The notes: generated by a model not told the origin, from the letters alone. A DNA stretch of 64,000 nt from Dyadobacter sp. NIV53 (GCF_019711195.1 NZ_CP081299.1:4553501-4617500), one strand, 5' to 3'; shown: positions 8,658 to 17,376, counted from the first letter of the stretch. Translations and numbers: made by a program.

Positions 8658-9287
8658 ATGGAACTGTCCGTATTAAATATAAAAGGAGAAGATACCGGCA
8701 AGAAGGTTACTGTGTCAGAAGAAATTTTTGGCATTGAACCTAATACGCATGCGATCTATCTCGATGTAAAGCTGTACCTGGCTAATCAACGCCAAGGAAC
8801 ACACAAGTCAAAAGAACGTGCTGAAATTAATCACTCAACACGTAAGATTAAGAAACAAAAAGGAACCGGCGGAGCTCGTGCAGGTAGCATTAAATCTCCG
8901 GTGTTTGTAGGTGGTGGACGTATTTTTGGTCCAAGGCCTCGTGACTACGGTTTTAAAATCAATAAGAAAGTTAAAGCATTGGCTCGTAAGTCAGCTTTTT
9001 CTGTAAAGGCAAAGTCTGATGCCATTTCTGTTCTGGAAGCATTTACATTTGATGCTCCAAAAACTAAATCGTATCTGAATGTTTTAAATTCACTTGCATT
9101 GGTGAATACAAAAACATTATTAATTCTTCCAACAGTTGACAGTAACGTTTATTTGTCAAGCCGTAACATTCCGAAAGCGAAAGTTATCACTGTGGATGCA
9201 GTTAATACTTATGACCTGATGTATGCAGACCGTCTTTTAATAAGTGAATCTGCTTTGTCTATTTTGGAAACCCAATTGAACAAATAA
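8658..9287 (+). CDS. rplD: 50S ribosomal protein L4 (uL4)
   Basis: Exit-tunnel protein, 209 residues. The tunnel loop shows KKQKGTGGARAGSIKSP and GGGRIFGPRPRDY. In E. coli L4 also represses the S10 operon; whether that holds here is unknown, because the transcript begins at rplC. Two bases separate it from rplW. Confidence 0.97.
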   Translation: MELSVLNIKGEDTGKKVTVSEEIFGIEPNTHAIYLDVKLYLANQRQGTHKSKERAEINHSTRKIKKQKGTGGARAGSIKSPVFVGGGRIFGPRPRDYGFKINKKVKALARKSAFSVKAKSDAISVLEAFTFDAPKTKSYLNVLNSLALVNTKTLLILPTVDSNVYLSSRNIPKAKVITVDAVNTYDLMYADRLLISESALSILETQLNK

Positions 9288-9289
9288 TC

Positions 9290-9577
9290 ATGAGTGTACT
9301 GAAACGTCCGATTATAACCGAAAAGGTAACGGCTCAGGGTGGTCAAGGAAAATATGCCTTTGAAGTATCCCTTACTTCAAACAAAGTTGAGATCAAAAAG
9401 GCTATTGAAAAACTGTTTGGGGTTACCGTAGAAAGCGTTCACACAATGCGCAGCATTGGTAAAAGCAAATCCCGCACATCGGGAGGAAAGTTTGTAAGTG
9501 GAAAAACGTCAACTATAAAGAAAGCTATTGTAACAGTAGCAGAAGGTGAGATCATCGATATTTACGGTGAAGCATAA
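9290..9577 (+). CDS. rplW: 50S ribosomal protein L23 (uL23)
   Basis: Sits at the tunnel exit and docks trigger factor and SRP. The protein is 95 residues, starting SVLKRPIITEKVTAQ, with the family core NKVEIKKAIEKLFGV. The tip loop carries GKSKSRTSGGKF. Typical length and position between rplD and rplB. Confidence 0.97.
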   Translation: MSVLKRPIITEKVTAQGGQGKYAFEVSLTSNKVEIKKAIEKLFGVTVESVHTMRSIGKSKSRTSGGKFVSGKTSTIKKAIVTVAEGEIIDIYGEA

Positions 9578-9616
9578 TTTATAGTTGATCGATAAATCTT
9601 TGACGAGTTAATAGCA

Positions 9617-10441
9617 ATGGCAGTTAAAAAATTAAAACCCACAAGTGCTGGTCAACGTTTTCGTTCAGCTCCTACTTTTGAGGAGATCACTGCATCGAAA
9701 CCGGAAAGGAGTCTCTTAGAAACCGTCAAAAGAACAGGCGGTCGCAATAGCGCAGGACGCCGGACCATGCGACATATAGGTGGTGGTCATAAGCGGAAAT
9801 ACCGCGTAATAGATTTCAAAAGAAATCGTTTTGATGCACCGGCCACAGTTCTTACAATAGAGTACGATCCAAACCGCTCTGCACGTATCGCTTTGGTACA
9901 ATATGCAGATGACGAAAAAAGATACGTAATTGCTCCGAACGGATTGAAAGTTGGACAAGTAATTGTTTCAGGAAGTTCAGTAGCGCCGGAAGTAGGAAAC
10001 GCTCTTCCATTAGGTTCTATGCCAATTGGTACAATTGTTCATAACATAGAACTTACTCCTGGTAAAGGAGGGCAATTCGCAAGAAGCGCGGGAGCATATG
10101 CTCAGCTGGTAGCGCGTGAAGGTAAATATGCAGTTTTAAAAATGCCCTCCGGCGAAATGCGTATGATACTTTCAACCTGTATCGCAACAGTTGGAACAGT
10201 TTCCAACTCAAGTCACATGAATGTGAGTTACGGTAAAGCAGGCCGTAAGCGTTGGTTAGGTCGTCGCCCACGTGTTCGTGGTGTAGCTATGAACCCAGTC
10301 GATCACCCAATGGGTGGTGGTGAAGGTCGTTCATCCGGTGGACAACCACGGTCACGTAACGGTCAGTTCTCAAAAGGACTTAAAACCCGTGATCGTAATA
10401 AGCATTCTGAGAAATTGATTATCAGCCGTCGTAAAAAATAA
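9617..10441 (+). CDS. rplB: 50S ribosomal protein L2 (uL2)
   Basis: Largest protein near the peptidyl-transferase centre, 274 residues. GRNSAGRRTMRHIGGGHKRKYR occurs as two adjacent motifs in the N-terminal half. The C-terminal NPVDHPMGGGEGR keeps the conserved His needed for subunit association and peptidyl transfer. Normal length. Nine bases separate it from rpsS. Confidence 0.98.
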   Translation: MAVKKLKPTSAGQRFRSAPTFEEITASKPERSLLETVKRTGGRNSAGRRTMRHIGGGHKRKYRVIDFKRNRFDAPATVLTIEYDPNRSARIALVQYADDEKRYVIAPNGLKVGQVIVSGSSVAPEVGNALPLGSMPIGTIVHNIELTPGKGGQFARSAGAYAQLVAREGKYAVLKMPSGEMRMILSTCIATVGTVSNSSHMNVSYGKAGRKRWLGRRPRVRGVAMNPVDHPMGGGEGRSSGGQPRSRNGQFSKGLKTRDRNKHSEKLIISRRKK

Positions 10442-10450
10442 TAGAATAAC

Positions 10451-10729
10451 ATGGCACGCTCATTAAAAAAAGGACCATATATCGACTTCCGCCTGGAGAA
10501 CAAAGTTACCGTGATGAATGGTGCAGCTCGTAAGTCAGTTATCAAAACATGGTCTCGACGCTCAATGATTTCGCCTGATTTTATCGGGCATACATTTGCA
10601 GTGCATAACGGAAACAAGTTTATACCTGTTTATGTAACTGAAAATATGGTTGGTCACAAACTGGGAGAGTTTTCCCCGACACGTAATTTCCGTGGCCATA
10701 CTGCAAAAAAAGATAAAGGAAGAAAATAA
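10451..10729 (+). CDS. rpsS: 30S ribosomal protein S19 (uS19)
   Basis: Small-subunit head protein contacting the A-site finger, 92 residues. It shows RSLKKGPYID at the start, TWSRRSMISPDFIGHT in the middle and GHKLGEFSPTRNFRGH near the end, all family signatures. Confidence 0.98.
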   Translation: MARSLKKGPYIDFRLENKVTVMNGAARKSVIKTWSRRSMISPDFIGHTFAVHNGNKFIPVYVTENMVGHKLGEFSPTRNFRGHTAKKDKGRK

Positions 10730-10785
10730 TTAGTCGACGATAGCTGGTTTTATAAATAGTAAAACGAGCCTATATCTGAAAGAAC

Positions 10786-11175
10786 ATGGAAGCAAGAGCT
10801 ATATTAAGAAATGTGCCTACTTCTCCTCGTAAGATGAGATTAGTAGCCGACATGATTCGCGGACAAAAGGTCAGCAAAGCGTTGGCGCTGTTAAAGTTTC
10901 AACCAAGTGCTTCTTCTCCGGTATTGCATAAAGTATTACTTTCTGCAGTAGCGAACTGGCAGCAATTGAATGAAGATGCAAAGCTGGAAGACGCTGATCT
11001 CATTGTTAAAACCGTATTTATCGACGGTGGACGTATGTTGAAGCGTTTGCGCCCTGCCCCGCAAGGAAGAGCACACAGAATTCGTAAGCGTTCTAATCAC
11101 ATTACAATTGTGATTGATGACGCAGCGGTTTCTATCGCAAGCGCAGATAAACAAGCAGTAATCACCGAATCATAA
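10786..11175 (+). CDS. rplV: 50S ribosomal protein L22 (uL22)
   Basis: Lines the exit tunnel with a long beta hairpin. The protein is 129 residues. AILRNVPTSPRKMRLVADMIRG spans two adjacent segments at the start, and the tunnel hairpin reads RLRPAPQGRAHRIRKRSNH. The C-terminal ASADKQAVITES is an extension of about 15 residues relative to E. coli. Confidence 0.97.
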   Translation: MEARAILRNVPTSPRKMRLVADMIRGQKVSKALALLKFQPSASSPVLHKVLLSAVANWQQLNEDAKLEDADLIVKTVFIDGGRMLKRLRPAPQGRAHRIRKRSNHITIVIDDAAVSIASADKQAVITES

Positions 11176-11194
11176 GTAAAACGATCTATATCGA

Positions 11195-12034
11195 ATGGGA
11201 CAAAAGGTTAATCCTATAGGTCTGAGACTAGGAATTGTTAGAGGATGGGAGTCAAGTTGGTATGGTGGAAAGGACTTTTCTGACAAACTTGTTGAAGACG
11301 AAAAAATTCGTAACTATATCAAGGCACGTATCCCTAAGGGATCAATCTCGAAAGTAGTTATTGAGAGAACGCTAAAACGCATCACTCTTACGATACACAC
11401 GGCTCGCCCGGGTATTGTTATCGGTAAAGGTGGTAGCGAGGTAGACAAAATCAAAGAAGAGCTTAAAAAGATTACAGGCAAAGATGTTCAGATTAACATC
11501 TATGAAATCAAAAGGCCTGAAATTGATGCTAAATTGGTTGGAGAAGCAATCGCTCAACAATTGCAGGCTCGTATCTCTTACCGTCGTGCAATGAAGCAAT
11601 CAATTGCTTCTGCCATGAGGGTTGGAACACAAGGTATTAAGATTCGTCTTGCAGGACGTCTTGGTGGAGCTGAAATGGCTCGTACTGAAGAATACAAAGA
11701 AGGACGTATTCCTCTTCACACATTGAGAGCGGATATCGATTATGCAATTTCCGAAGCACAAACTATCTATGGGAAAATAGGTATTAAAGTTTGGATCTTT
11801 AAAGGTGAATTGTATGGTAAACGTGATTTGACTCCAAGTGCAGCAACTGCTGCATCTGACAGAGCGGAAAGAAGCACAGGCGGTGGAAACGATCGTGGTG
11901 GAAATGACCGTGGTGGTAGAGACAGAAGAGGTGGACGTGGCGGAAATGAAGGTGGAGGTGCTCCCCGCGCTGATGGCGCTGGTGGCGGAAGTGAAGCTGA
12001 TCGCCGCAAGAGAAATAAAAATAAGAAGAAGTAA
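11195..12034 (+). CDS. rpsC: 30S ribosomal protein S3 (uS3) with Gly/Arg-rich C-terminal tail
   Basis: mRNA-entry protein of the 30S subunit. The KH-domain signature IVIGKGGSEVDKIKEEL lies near residue 73, and the C-terminal domain (GRLGGAEMARTEEYKEGR) is intact. The protein is 279 residues against 233 in E. coli. From about residue 220 it carries a low-complexity tail with GGGNDRGGNDRGG, RDRRGGRGG and a final Lys/Arg/Asn cluster, resembling RGG boxes of RNA-binding proteins. The tail is in frame up to the natural stop and downstream spacing to rplP is normal. Confidence 0.97.
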   Translation: MGQKVNPIGLRLGIVRGWESSWYGGKDFSDKLVEDEKIRNYIKARIPKGSISKVVIERTLKRITLTIHTARPGIVIGKGGSEVDKIKEELKKITGKDVQINIYEIKRPEIDAKLVGEAIAQQLQARISYRRAMKQSIASAMRVGTQGIKIRLAGRLGGAEMARTEEYKEGRIPLHTLRADIDYAISEAQTIYGKIGIKVWIFKGELYGKRDLTPSAATAASDRAERSTGGGNDRGGNDRGGRDRRGGRGGNEGGGAPRADGAGGGSEADRRKRNKNKKK

Positions 12035-12081
12035 TTCGACATTTTCCGGTTTTTTTAAATCGGTTCAAATAGATAAGAATC

Positions 12082-12507
12082 ATGTTACAGCCGAAAAGGA
12101 CAAAATTTCGCAAGCAACAAAAGGGAAAGGGTTCATACAACGGTTTGGCTACACGTGGGCATGAAATCGCTTTCGGATCATTTGCTATCAAGGCACTTGA
12201 ACCAGGTTGGCTGACTGCACGTCAGATTGAAGCAGCCCGTATTTCAGTAACACGTGCTATGAAACGTGAAGGCCAGGTTTGGATTCGTATTTTCCCAGAC
12301 AAACCAATTACCAAAAAACCTGCAGAGGTTCGTATGGGTAAAGGTAAAGGTGCTCCGGAATATTGGGTAGCTCCTGTTAAGCCCGGAACAATCATCTTCG
12401 AAGCGAACGGTGTTACACTGGATACCGCAAATGAAGCATTGCGTTTGGCTGCACAAAAGTTGCCGATCAAAACAAAGTTCGTGGTACGTCGGGATTATCA
12501 GGAATAA
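12082..12507 (+). CDS. rplP: 50S ribosomal protein L16 (uL16)
   Basis: Binds near the A-site tRNA elbow, 141 residues. MLQPKRTKFRKQQKGKG opens the protein, and the signatures MKREGQVWIRIFPDKP and RMGKGKGAPEYWVAPV are present. Normal length and order. Confidence 0.98.
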   Translation: MLQPKRTKFRKQQKGKGSYNGLATRGHEIAFGSFAIKALEPGWLTARQIEAARISVTRAMKREGQVWIRIFPDKPITKKPAEVRMGKGKGAPEYWVAPVKPGTIIFEANGVTLDTANEALRLAAQKLPIKTKFVVRRDYQE

Positions 12508-12551
12508 GACCAACCCCGAACGTATTATAAGAACGCTAATTATTAAAAGCA

Positions 12552-12746
12552 ATGACTAGTAAAGAAATAAAGGATCTGTCGCAGGATCAGCTTAAAGAGC
12601 AGATCGCCCAAGAGAGAGAGCGCTTATTAAGGTTGAAATTTGCTCATGCTATTTCTCCCGTCGAAAACCCTTTGCGTATTCGCGCCTCACGTAAGGAAGT
12701 TGCAAGACTCCTAACCGAGCTGTCGGCTAAAAATAACCAACAGTAA
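12552..12746 (+). CDS. rpmC: 50S ribosomal protein L29 (uL29)
   Basis: Small helical protein at the tunnel exit, 64 residues. It has KEIKDLSQDQLKEQI and LKFAHAISPVENPLRIRASRK, which is the family pattern. Located between rplP and rpsQ as expected. Confidence 0.95.
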   Translation: MTSKEIKDLSQDQLKEQIAQERERLLRLKFAHAISPVENPLRIRASRKEVARLLTELSAKNNQQ

Positions 12747-12761
12747 ATCAGTTTAGAAATT

Positions 12762-13025
12762 ATGGAGGCAACAGAAAGAAATTTACGCAAAGAAAGAGTC
12801 GGCAAAGTGGTGAGTAACAAAATGGATAAATCCTGTGTTATCACTGTCGAACGTAAGGTAAAGCATCCGATGTATGGTAAGTTTATGACTAAAACTACCA
12901 AGTTAATGGTGCATGACGAAACAAATCAGGTTGGAATTGGTGATACAATCCGCGTGATGGAAACTCGTCCGCTTAGTAAGAACAAGCGTTGGAGATTAAT
13001 AGAAATCCTTGAAAGAGCGAAATAA
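12762..13025 (+). CDS. rpsQ: 30S ribosomal protein S17 (uS17)
   Basis: Primary 16S-binding OB-fold protein, 87 residues. RVGKVVSNKMDKSCVITVERKVKHP covers its core in two segments, and the C-terminal ETRPLSKNKRWRL is diagnostic. Two bases separate it from rplN. Confidence 0.98.
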   Translation: MEATERNLRKERVGKVVSNKMDKSCVITVERKVKHPMYGKFMTKTTKLMVHDETNQVGIGDTIRVMETRPLSKNKRWRLIEILERAK

Positions 13026-13027
13026 CC

Positions 13028-13396
13028 ATGGTACAGCAAGAATCAAGACTGTCGGTAGCAGATAACAGCGGCGCAAAGGAAGTACTCGTAATTCGTGTAC
13101 TGGGCGGAACTGGAAAGCGCTATGCATCAGTAGGCGACAAGATCGTCGTAACAGTAAAATCTGCTCTTTCTTCAAGCAGTATGAAAAAGGGAACGGTTTC
13201 AAAGGCCGTTGTGGTACGGACCAAAAAGGAAGTACGACGCAAAGATGGTACATACATTCGTTTTGAAGATAATGCAGCGGTTTTATTGAACAACAATGAT
13301 GAACCACGCGGTACACGTATCTTCGGCCCTGTTGCACGGGAATTGCGTGAAAAGCAATTTATGAAGATCGTATCATTGGCACCAGAAGTGTTGTAA
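13028..13396 (+). CDS. rplN: 50S ribosomal protein L14 (uL14)
   Basis: Sits at the subunit interface, 122 residues, exactly the usual length. MVQQESRLSVADNSGAKE at the start and GTRIFGPVARELREK near the end are clear signatures. Confidence 0.98.
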   Translation: MVQQESRLSVADNSGAKEVLVIRVLGGTGKRYASVGDKIVVTVKSALSSSSMKKGTVSKAVVVRTKKEVRRKDGTYIRFEDNAAVLLNNNDEPRGTRIFGPVARELREKQFMKIVSLAPEVL

Positions 13397-13444
13397 GAAA
13401 TCAAAATCTAAGTATTTCTTTAAACCGTTAAGAGATTACCTCAA

Positions 13445-13786
13445 ATGGAAAGTAAAAATAAAAAAGCCCCAGCAAAATTGCATATCCGTAGCGGAGATAC
13501 TGTGAAAGTAATTTCCGGTAATGCAAAGGGCGAAACAGGAAAAATTAAAAAAGTGCTTATCGAGAAATCAAGAGCTACTGTGGAAGGGGTTAACATGATA
13601 ACAAAACATGTTAAACCAAATGCACAAAATCCACAAGGGAGCATTGAGAAACTGGAAGGTACTATCCATATCAGCAATTTGATGGTGGTAGATCCTAAAA
13701 CCGGGGAGCCAACCCGTACAGGTCGTAAAGCAGATGACAAAGGAAAATTGCAACGCTTTTCTAAAAAGACTGGCGAGTTTTTATAA
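13445..13786 (+). CDS. rplX: 50S ribosomal protein L24 (uL24)
   Basis: Assembly-initiator protein of the large subunit with a KOW motif (SGDTVKVISGNAKGETGKI). The protein is 113 residues, about ten more than E. coli, mostly from the Lys-rich N-terminus and the end. Followed by rplE after 76 bases. Confidence 0.96.
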   Translation: MESKNKKAPAKLHIRSGDTVKVISGNAKGETGKIKKVLIEKSRATVEGVNMITKHVKPNAQNPQGSIEKLEGTIHISNLMVVDPKTGEPTRTGRKADDKGKLQRFSKKTGEFL

Positions 13787-13862
13787 AACTTCGCTTTCAG
13801 AATTAGCGTGTATATATAAATAAGCGAGTGGGTCGGCAATCCACAATAACTAATTTAACACA

Positions 13863-14423
13863 ATGGCACAGCCAAGATTAAAAATAAAATACACGAGCGA
13901 AGTAGTTTCGCAGCTGAAAGAAAAATTTCAGTATAAGTCAATCATGCAGGTTCCGCGTTTGACTAAAATCGTGATCAATAAAGGAATAGGTGCAGCAGTT
14001 GCTGACAAGAAACTTGTTGACACAGGTGTTGAAGAACTAGGTTTGATCACAGGCCAAAAAGCAATCGCAACGATTTCTAAGAAAGCGGTATCTAACTTTA
14101 AACTGCGTGAAAACATGCCGATCGGTGCTAAAGTCACCTTACGCGGAGATCGTATGTATGAATTCCTGGATCGTCTGACTTCCATCGCTATGCCTCGCGT
14201 ACGTGATTTCAAAGGAATCAGTGACAAGGGTTTTGACGGACGTGGTAATTACACATTCGGTGTTAAAGAGCAGATAATCTTTCCTGAGATCAGTATCGAA
14301 AAGGTAAATAAGATTACAGGTATGGATATCACATTTGTTACTTCAACCAATTCTGACGAAGAAAGTTATGAATTGCTGAAAGCACTTGGAATGCCTTTCA
14401 CTAATGCGAACAAACAAGGATAA
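13863..14423 (+). CDS. rplE: 50S ribosomal protein L5 (uL5)
   Basis: Binds 5S rRNA in the central protuberance. 186 residues. It has VPRLTKIVINKGIG, the GLITGQKAI segment, LRENMPIGAKVTLRG and GRGNYTFGVKEQIIFPEI. Normal length and position. Confidence 0.98.
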   Translation: MAQPRLKIKYTSEVVSQLKEKFQYKSIMQVPRLTKIVINKGIGAAVADKKLVDTGVEELGLITGQKAIATISKKAVSNFKLRENMPIGAKVTLRGDRMYEFLDRLTSIAMPRVRDFKGISDKGFDGRGNYTFGVKEQIIFPEISIEKVNKITGMDITFVTSTNSDEESYELLKALGMPFTNANKQG

Positions 14424-14450
14424 TTCTTAAGATTAAGATATTTACCGACA

Positions 14451-14720
14451 ATGGCAAAAGAATCAGTAAAAGCACGGGAAAGAAAAAGACAAGCGTTAGT
14501 AGCTCGTTATGCTGAAAAGCGTAAAACATTGAAAGCTGCTGAAGATTGGGTTGGTCTTGATAAATTACCACGTAACTCTTCACCTGTACGTCTGCACAAT
14601 CGCTGCAAAATAACAGGAAGACCTCGTGGATATATGCGAAAATTCGGAATTTCAAGAGTTCTGTTTCGGGATATGGCCTCAGATGGTAAAATTCCGGGTG
14701 TTACCAAATCAAGTTGGTAG
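14451..14720 (+). CDS. rpsN: 30S ribosomal protein S14, zinc-free type
   Basis: 89 residues ending GKIPGVTKSSW. The signature RNSSPVRLHNRCKITGRPRGY is split over two adjacent segments. Only one Cys remains, and there are no CxxC pairs, so this is the long zinc-independent (C-minus) form rather than the 61-residue zinc-ribbon form. It is the last gene before an internal promoter at 14727-14757. Confidence 0.97.
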   Translation: MAKESVKARERKRQALVARYAEKRKTLKAAEDWVGLDKLPRNSSPVRLHNRCKITGRPRGYMRKFGISRVLFRDMASDGKIPGVTKSSW

Positions 14721-14726
14721 GAATAC

Positions 14727-14757
14727 TTTCAATTCTGATTTCAATTACTTAACTTTG
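14727..14757 (+). promoter_or_regulatory. Internal promoter between rpsN and rpsH
   Basis: TAACTTTG at 14750-14757 is an exact -7 box. TTTC at 14727-14730 is a one-mismatch -33 box with a 19-nt spacer. It begins 7 bases after the rpsN stop and would give rpsH a leader of about 35 bases. No terminator precedes it, so it adds to read-through transcription. Confidence 0.6.
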
Positions 14758-14797
14758 CACTCCCATTTAAAAGGGGTGTACAAAACCAGGCATAAAA

Positions 14798-15196
14798 ATG
14801 TTAACGGATCCCATAGCAGATTATCTAACCAGACTCAGAAATGCCATCAAGGCAAAACATAGAGTTGTAGAGATACCTGCATCCAACATAAAAAAAGAAA
14901 TAACGAAGGTACTTTTTGATAAAGGTTATATCCAGAGTTATAAGTTTGACGAAATCGGGCCTCAGGGTACAATCAAGATAGCCTTGAAATATAATCCTGT
15001 GACGAAACAGTCTGCAATTGTAAAATTGGAGAGAGTCAGTAAGCCGGGGTTGCGTAAATATTCAGGTTCATCAACACTACCGCGTGTTTTGGGTGGATTA
15101 GGAACTGTAATCATCTCTACATCTAAGGGTGTAATGACTGATAAGGAAGCTAAGACATTGAACGTAGGTGGAGAAGTGTTATGTTTCGTGTATTAA
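14798..15196 (+). CDS. rpsH: 30S ribosomal protein S8 (uS8)
   Basis: Primary 16S-binding protein, 132 residues. It has DPIADYLTRLRNAIKAKHR at the start and the C-terminal GVMTDKEAKTLNVGGEVLCFVY. In E. coli S8 represses the spc operon by binding its mRNA near rplE; nothing here tests that. Confidence 0.98.
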   Translation: MLTDPIADYLTRLRNAIKAKHRVVEIPASNIKKEITKVLFDKGYIQSYKFDEIGPQGTIKIALKYNPVTKQSAIVKLERVSKPGLRKYSGSSTLPRVLGGLGTVIISTSKGVMTDKEAKTLNVGGEVLCFVY

Positions 15197-15217
15197 TATT
15201 TTAAAGGTATTCAGGAA

Positions 15218-15775
15218 ATGTCACGAATAGGAAATAAAAGTATTGTTTTACCGGCAGGTGTCTCTGTATCAGTTGCAGATGATAATGTTGTATCGGTAAA
15301 AGGACCGAAAGGAACTTTGACTCAAGCAGTAGATAGCGACATGAGTGTTGAAATCGAAGGAAATGAGTTGAGAGTGAAACGGCCTACAGAGCAGAAACGC
15401 CACAAAGCGTTACATGGCTTGTATCGTTCATTGATCAATAACATGATCATTGGTGTAGATGCAGGGTATAAAAAGGAATTGGAAATTATTGGTGTAGGTT
15501 ATAAGGCTAGTGCTGCTAACAATGTGTTAGAATTGCAGCTGGGTTATTCTCACAACATTTTCATGTCAATTCCTGAGGAAATTAAACTTACAACTACTTC
15601 TGAAAAAGGCCAGAATCCAAAAGTGATTTTGGAAGGAATTGACAAAGAGTTGATAGGTTCGGTTGCTGCGAAGATTAAGTCGTTACGTAAAGTTGAGCCT
15701 TACAAAGGTAAAGGTATACGTTTTGTTGGTGAAATTGTACGTCGTAAAGCTGGTAAGTCTGCCTCTAAGAAGTAG
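15218..15775 (+). CDS. rplF: 50S ribosomal protein L6 (uL6)
   Basis: Large-subunit stalk-base protein with two similar halves. 185 residues. MSRIGNKSIVLPAGV starts it, KRHKALHGLYRSLINNM lies in the first half, and EPYKGKGIRFVGEIVRRKAGK near the end (two segments) is diagnostic. Confidence 0.98.
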   Translation: MSRIGNKSIVLPAGVSVSVADDNVVSVKGPKGTLTQAVDSDMSVEIEGNELRVKRPTEQKRHKALHGLYRSLINNMIIGVDAGYKKELEIIGVGYKASAANNVLELQLGYSHNIFMSIPEEIKLTTTSEKGQNPKVILEGIDKELIGSVAAKIKSLRKVEPYKGKGIRFVGEIVRRKAGKSASKK

Positions 15776-15821
15776 TGCATAGCCACGGAATGATATTTAA
15801 ACAAGTTAGATAAGATTAAAA

Positions 15822-16175
15822 ATGGCTACCGCAAAAGTAGATAGAAGACAACGCCTGAAGTACCACATTCGTAAAAAGGTGAAAGGTAGTGCTGAGCGCC
15901 CGAGATTATCGGTTTTTCGTTCAAACACCAGCATTTATGCACAAATCATTGATGATATAACTGGTGTTACCCTTGCAAGTGCGTCGTCCGTAGAGCTTGG
16001 GGGAAGAAAAGAGAACTCAAACGTGGATGTAGCTCTTGAAGTTGGTAAAAAGATTGCTGCTAAAGCACAGGAGGCAGGTATTCAAGCGGTTGTATTTGAT
16101 CGTAATGGATATTTGTATCACGGTAAAGTAAAAGCATTGGCCGAAGGAGCTCGTGAGGGTGGCCTGAAATTCTAG
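15822..16175 (+). CDS. rplR: 50S ribosomal protein L18 (uL18)
   Basis: Binds 5S rRNA. 117 residues, with RLSVFRSNTSIYAQIIDD and the C-terminal VFDRNGYLYHGKVKALAEGAREGGL (two segments). Thirteen bases separate it from rpsE. Confidence 0.98.
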   Translation: MATAKVDRRQRLKYHIRKKVKGSAERPRLSVFRSNTSIYAQIIDDITGVTLASASSVELGGRKENSNVDVALEVGKKIAAKAQEAGIQAVVFDRNGYLYHGKVKALAEGAREGGLKF

Positions 16176-16188
16176 AACAATAAAGACT

Positions 16189-16704
16189 ATGTCTACAAAT
16201 ACAAAACCTTCAAAGGTTAACGAATCGGATCTGAAAGAACGCGTAGTAGCAATCAATCGGGTAGCAAAAGTAGTAAAAGGTGGTCGTCGTTTTAGTTTTT
16301 CGGCTATCGTTGTTGTGGGTGACGGTAATGGTACTGTGGGCCACGGCTTGGGTAAAGCTAATGAGGTTACTGATGCAATTGCAAAGGGGATTGATGATGC
16401 AAAAAAGAATTTGATACAAATTCCAATGTTGAAACATACTGTTCCTCATGCTATGGAAGGTAAATTCAGCGGTGGTTTTGTTTTAATTAAACCAGCTGCT
16501 CCAGGAACAGGTGTACTTGCGGGTGGTCCTATGAGAGCGGTTCTGGAAAGTGCTGGTATCAAGGATGTATTGGCAAAATCAAAAGGATCATCCAATCCGC
16601 ACAATGTAATTAAAGCTACAATTGATGCTCTTTTGAAAATGAGAGCTCCTCATCAGGTTGCTTTTCAGCGTGGCGTTAAATTGGACAAAGTTTTTAACGG
16701 ATAA
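16189..16704 (+). CDS. rpsE: 30S ribosomal protein S5 (uS5)
   Basis: Fidelity and mRNA-helicase protein at the mRNA entry, 171 residues. It has VVKGGRRFSFSAIVVVGDG, GHGLGKANEV and the C-terminal GSSNPHNVIKATIDAL. Normal length. Confidence 0.98.
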   Translation: MSTNTKPSKVNESDLKERVVAINRVAKVVKGGRRFSFSAIVVVGDGNGTVGHGLGKANEVTDAIAKGIDDAKKNLIQIPMLKHTVPHAMEGKFSGGFVLIKPAAPGTGVLAGGPMRAVLESAGIKDVLAKSKGSSNPHNVIKATIDALLKMRAPHQVAFQRGVKLDKVFNG

Positions 16705-16738
16705 TCTTTTACAGGATATTCCATATCTGATAGTAATC

Positions 16739-16918
16739 ATGTCAAAAGTACGTATTACACAAATTAAGAGTACAATCGATCGTCCGGAAAGACAAAAACT
16801 GACTATAAAAGCGTTAGGTCTTGGAAAACTGAACAGATCGGTTGAAAAGGAGAACAGCGATGCGATTGCTGGGATGATCCGGAAGGTTAGCCATTTGGTA
16901 ACAGTTGAAGAAATTTAA
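16739..16918 (+). CDS. rpmD: 50S ribosomal protein L30 (uL30)
   Basis: 59 residues from ATG 16739: MSKVRITQIKSTIDRPERQ, then LTIKALGLGKLNRSVEKE. The longer frame open from 16658 overlaps the end of rpsE and would add a 27-residue N-terminus absent from the family, so the start at 16739 is chosen. Confidence 0.96.
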   Translation: MSKVRITQIKSTIDRPERQKLTIKALGLGKLNRSVEKENSDAIAGMIRKVSHLVTVEEI

Positions 16919-16930
16919 TATAACAATAGT

Positions 16931-17376
16931 ATGAATCTTAGTTCATTAAAACCGGCTGCTGGCTCCGTTAAAGTTGGAAAGCGAGTTGGACGTGGTCAGG
17001 GATCCGGTAAAGGGGGACTTCGGCACGTGGACATAATGGTGCTCAATCTCGTTCAGGATATAGCCGCAAATTGGGTTTTGAAGGAGGCCAGATGCCACTT
17101 CAAAGGCGTTTACCTAAATTTGGCTTTAACAATATTAATAGAGTTGAGTACAAAGCGTTAAACCTTGATGCTATTCAAAGCCTGGCTGAAAAAGCAAATG
17201 TAACAGTGATTACATTGGAATTGATTCGTGAAAATGGGCTGTGTGCGAAAAAAGACCTGGTTAAAATTCTTAACAGAGGTATAATTTCATCTGCAGTTGA
17301 AGTTCAGGCACATGGTTTTTCTACAGCTGCTATTGAGTCGATTGAGAAAGCAGGAGGTAAGGCAGTTAAGTTATAA
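16931..17376 (+). CDS. rplO: 50S ribosomal protein L15 (uL15), one-base frameshift
   Basis: Late-assembly protein of the large subunit. The frame from 16931 gives MNLSSLKPAAGSVKVGKR and GRGQGSGKGG, then leaves the family sequence. The rest (GFEGGQMPLQRRLPKFGF onward) lies in another frame to 17376. The break is at G5 (17012-17016): G6 would read KGGTSARGHNGAQSRSGYS and give 148 residues, the expected length. L15 is nearly universal, and the rest of the operon is intact, so an undercalled G is the likely cause. Confidence 0.93.

Noticed and set aside
11767..12191. Two long minus-strand open frames opposite the rpsC tail
   Set aside because: They arise from the repetitive Gly/Arg codons of the S3 tail (giving Pro- and His-rich products) and lack any signal, start context or family pattern.
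16658..16738. Longer N-terminus for L30
   Set aside because: It overlaps the end of rpsE, and the added 27 residues are absent from L30 proteins. ATG 16739 fits the family.
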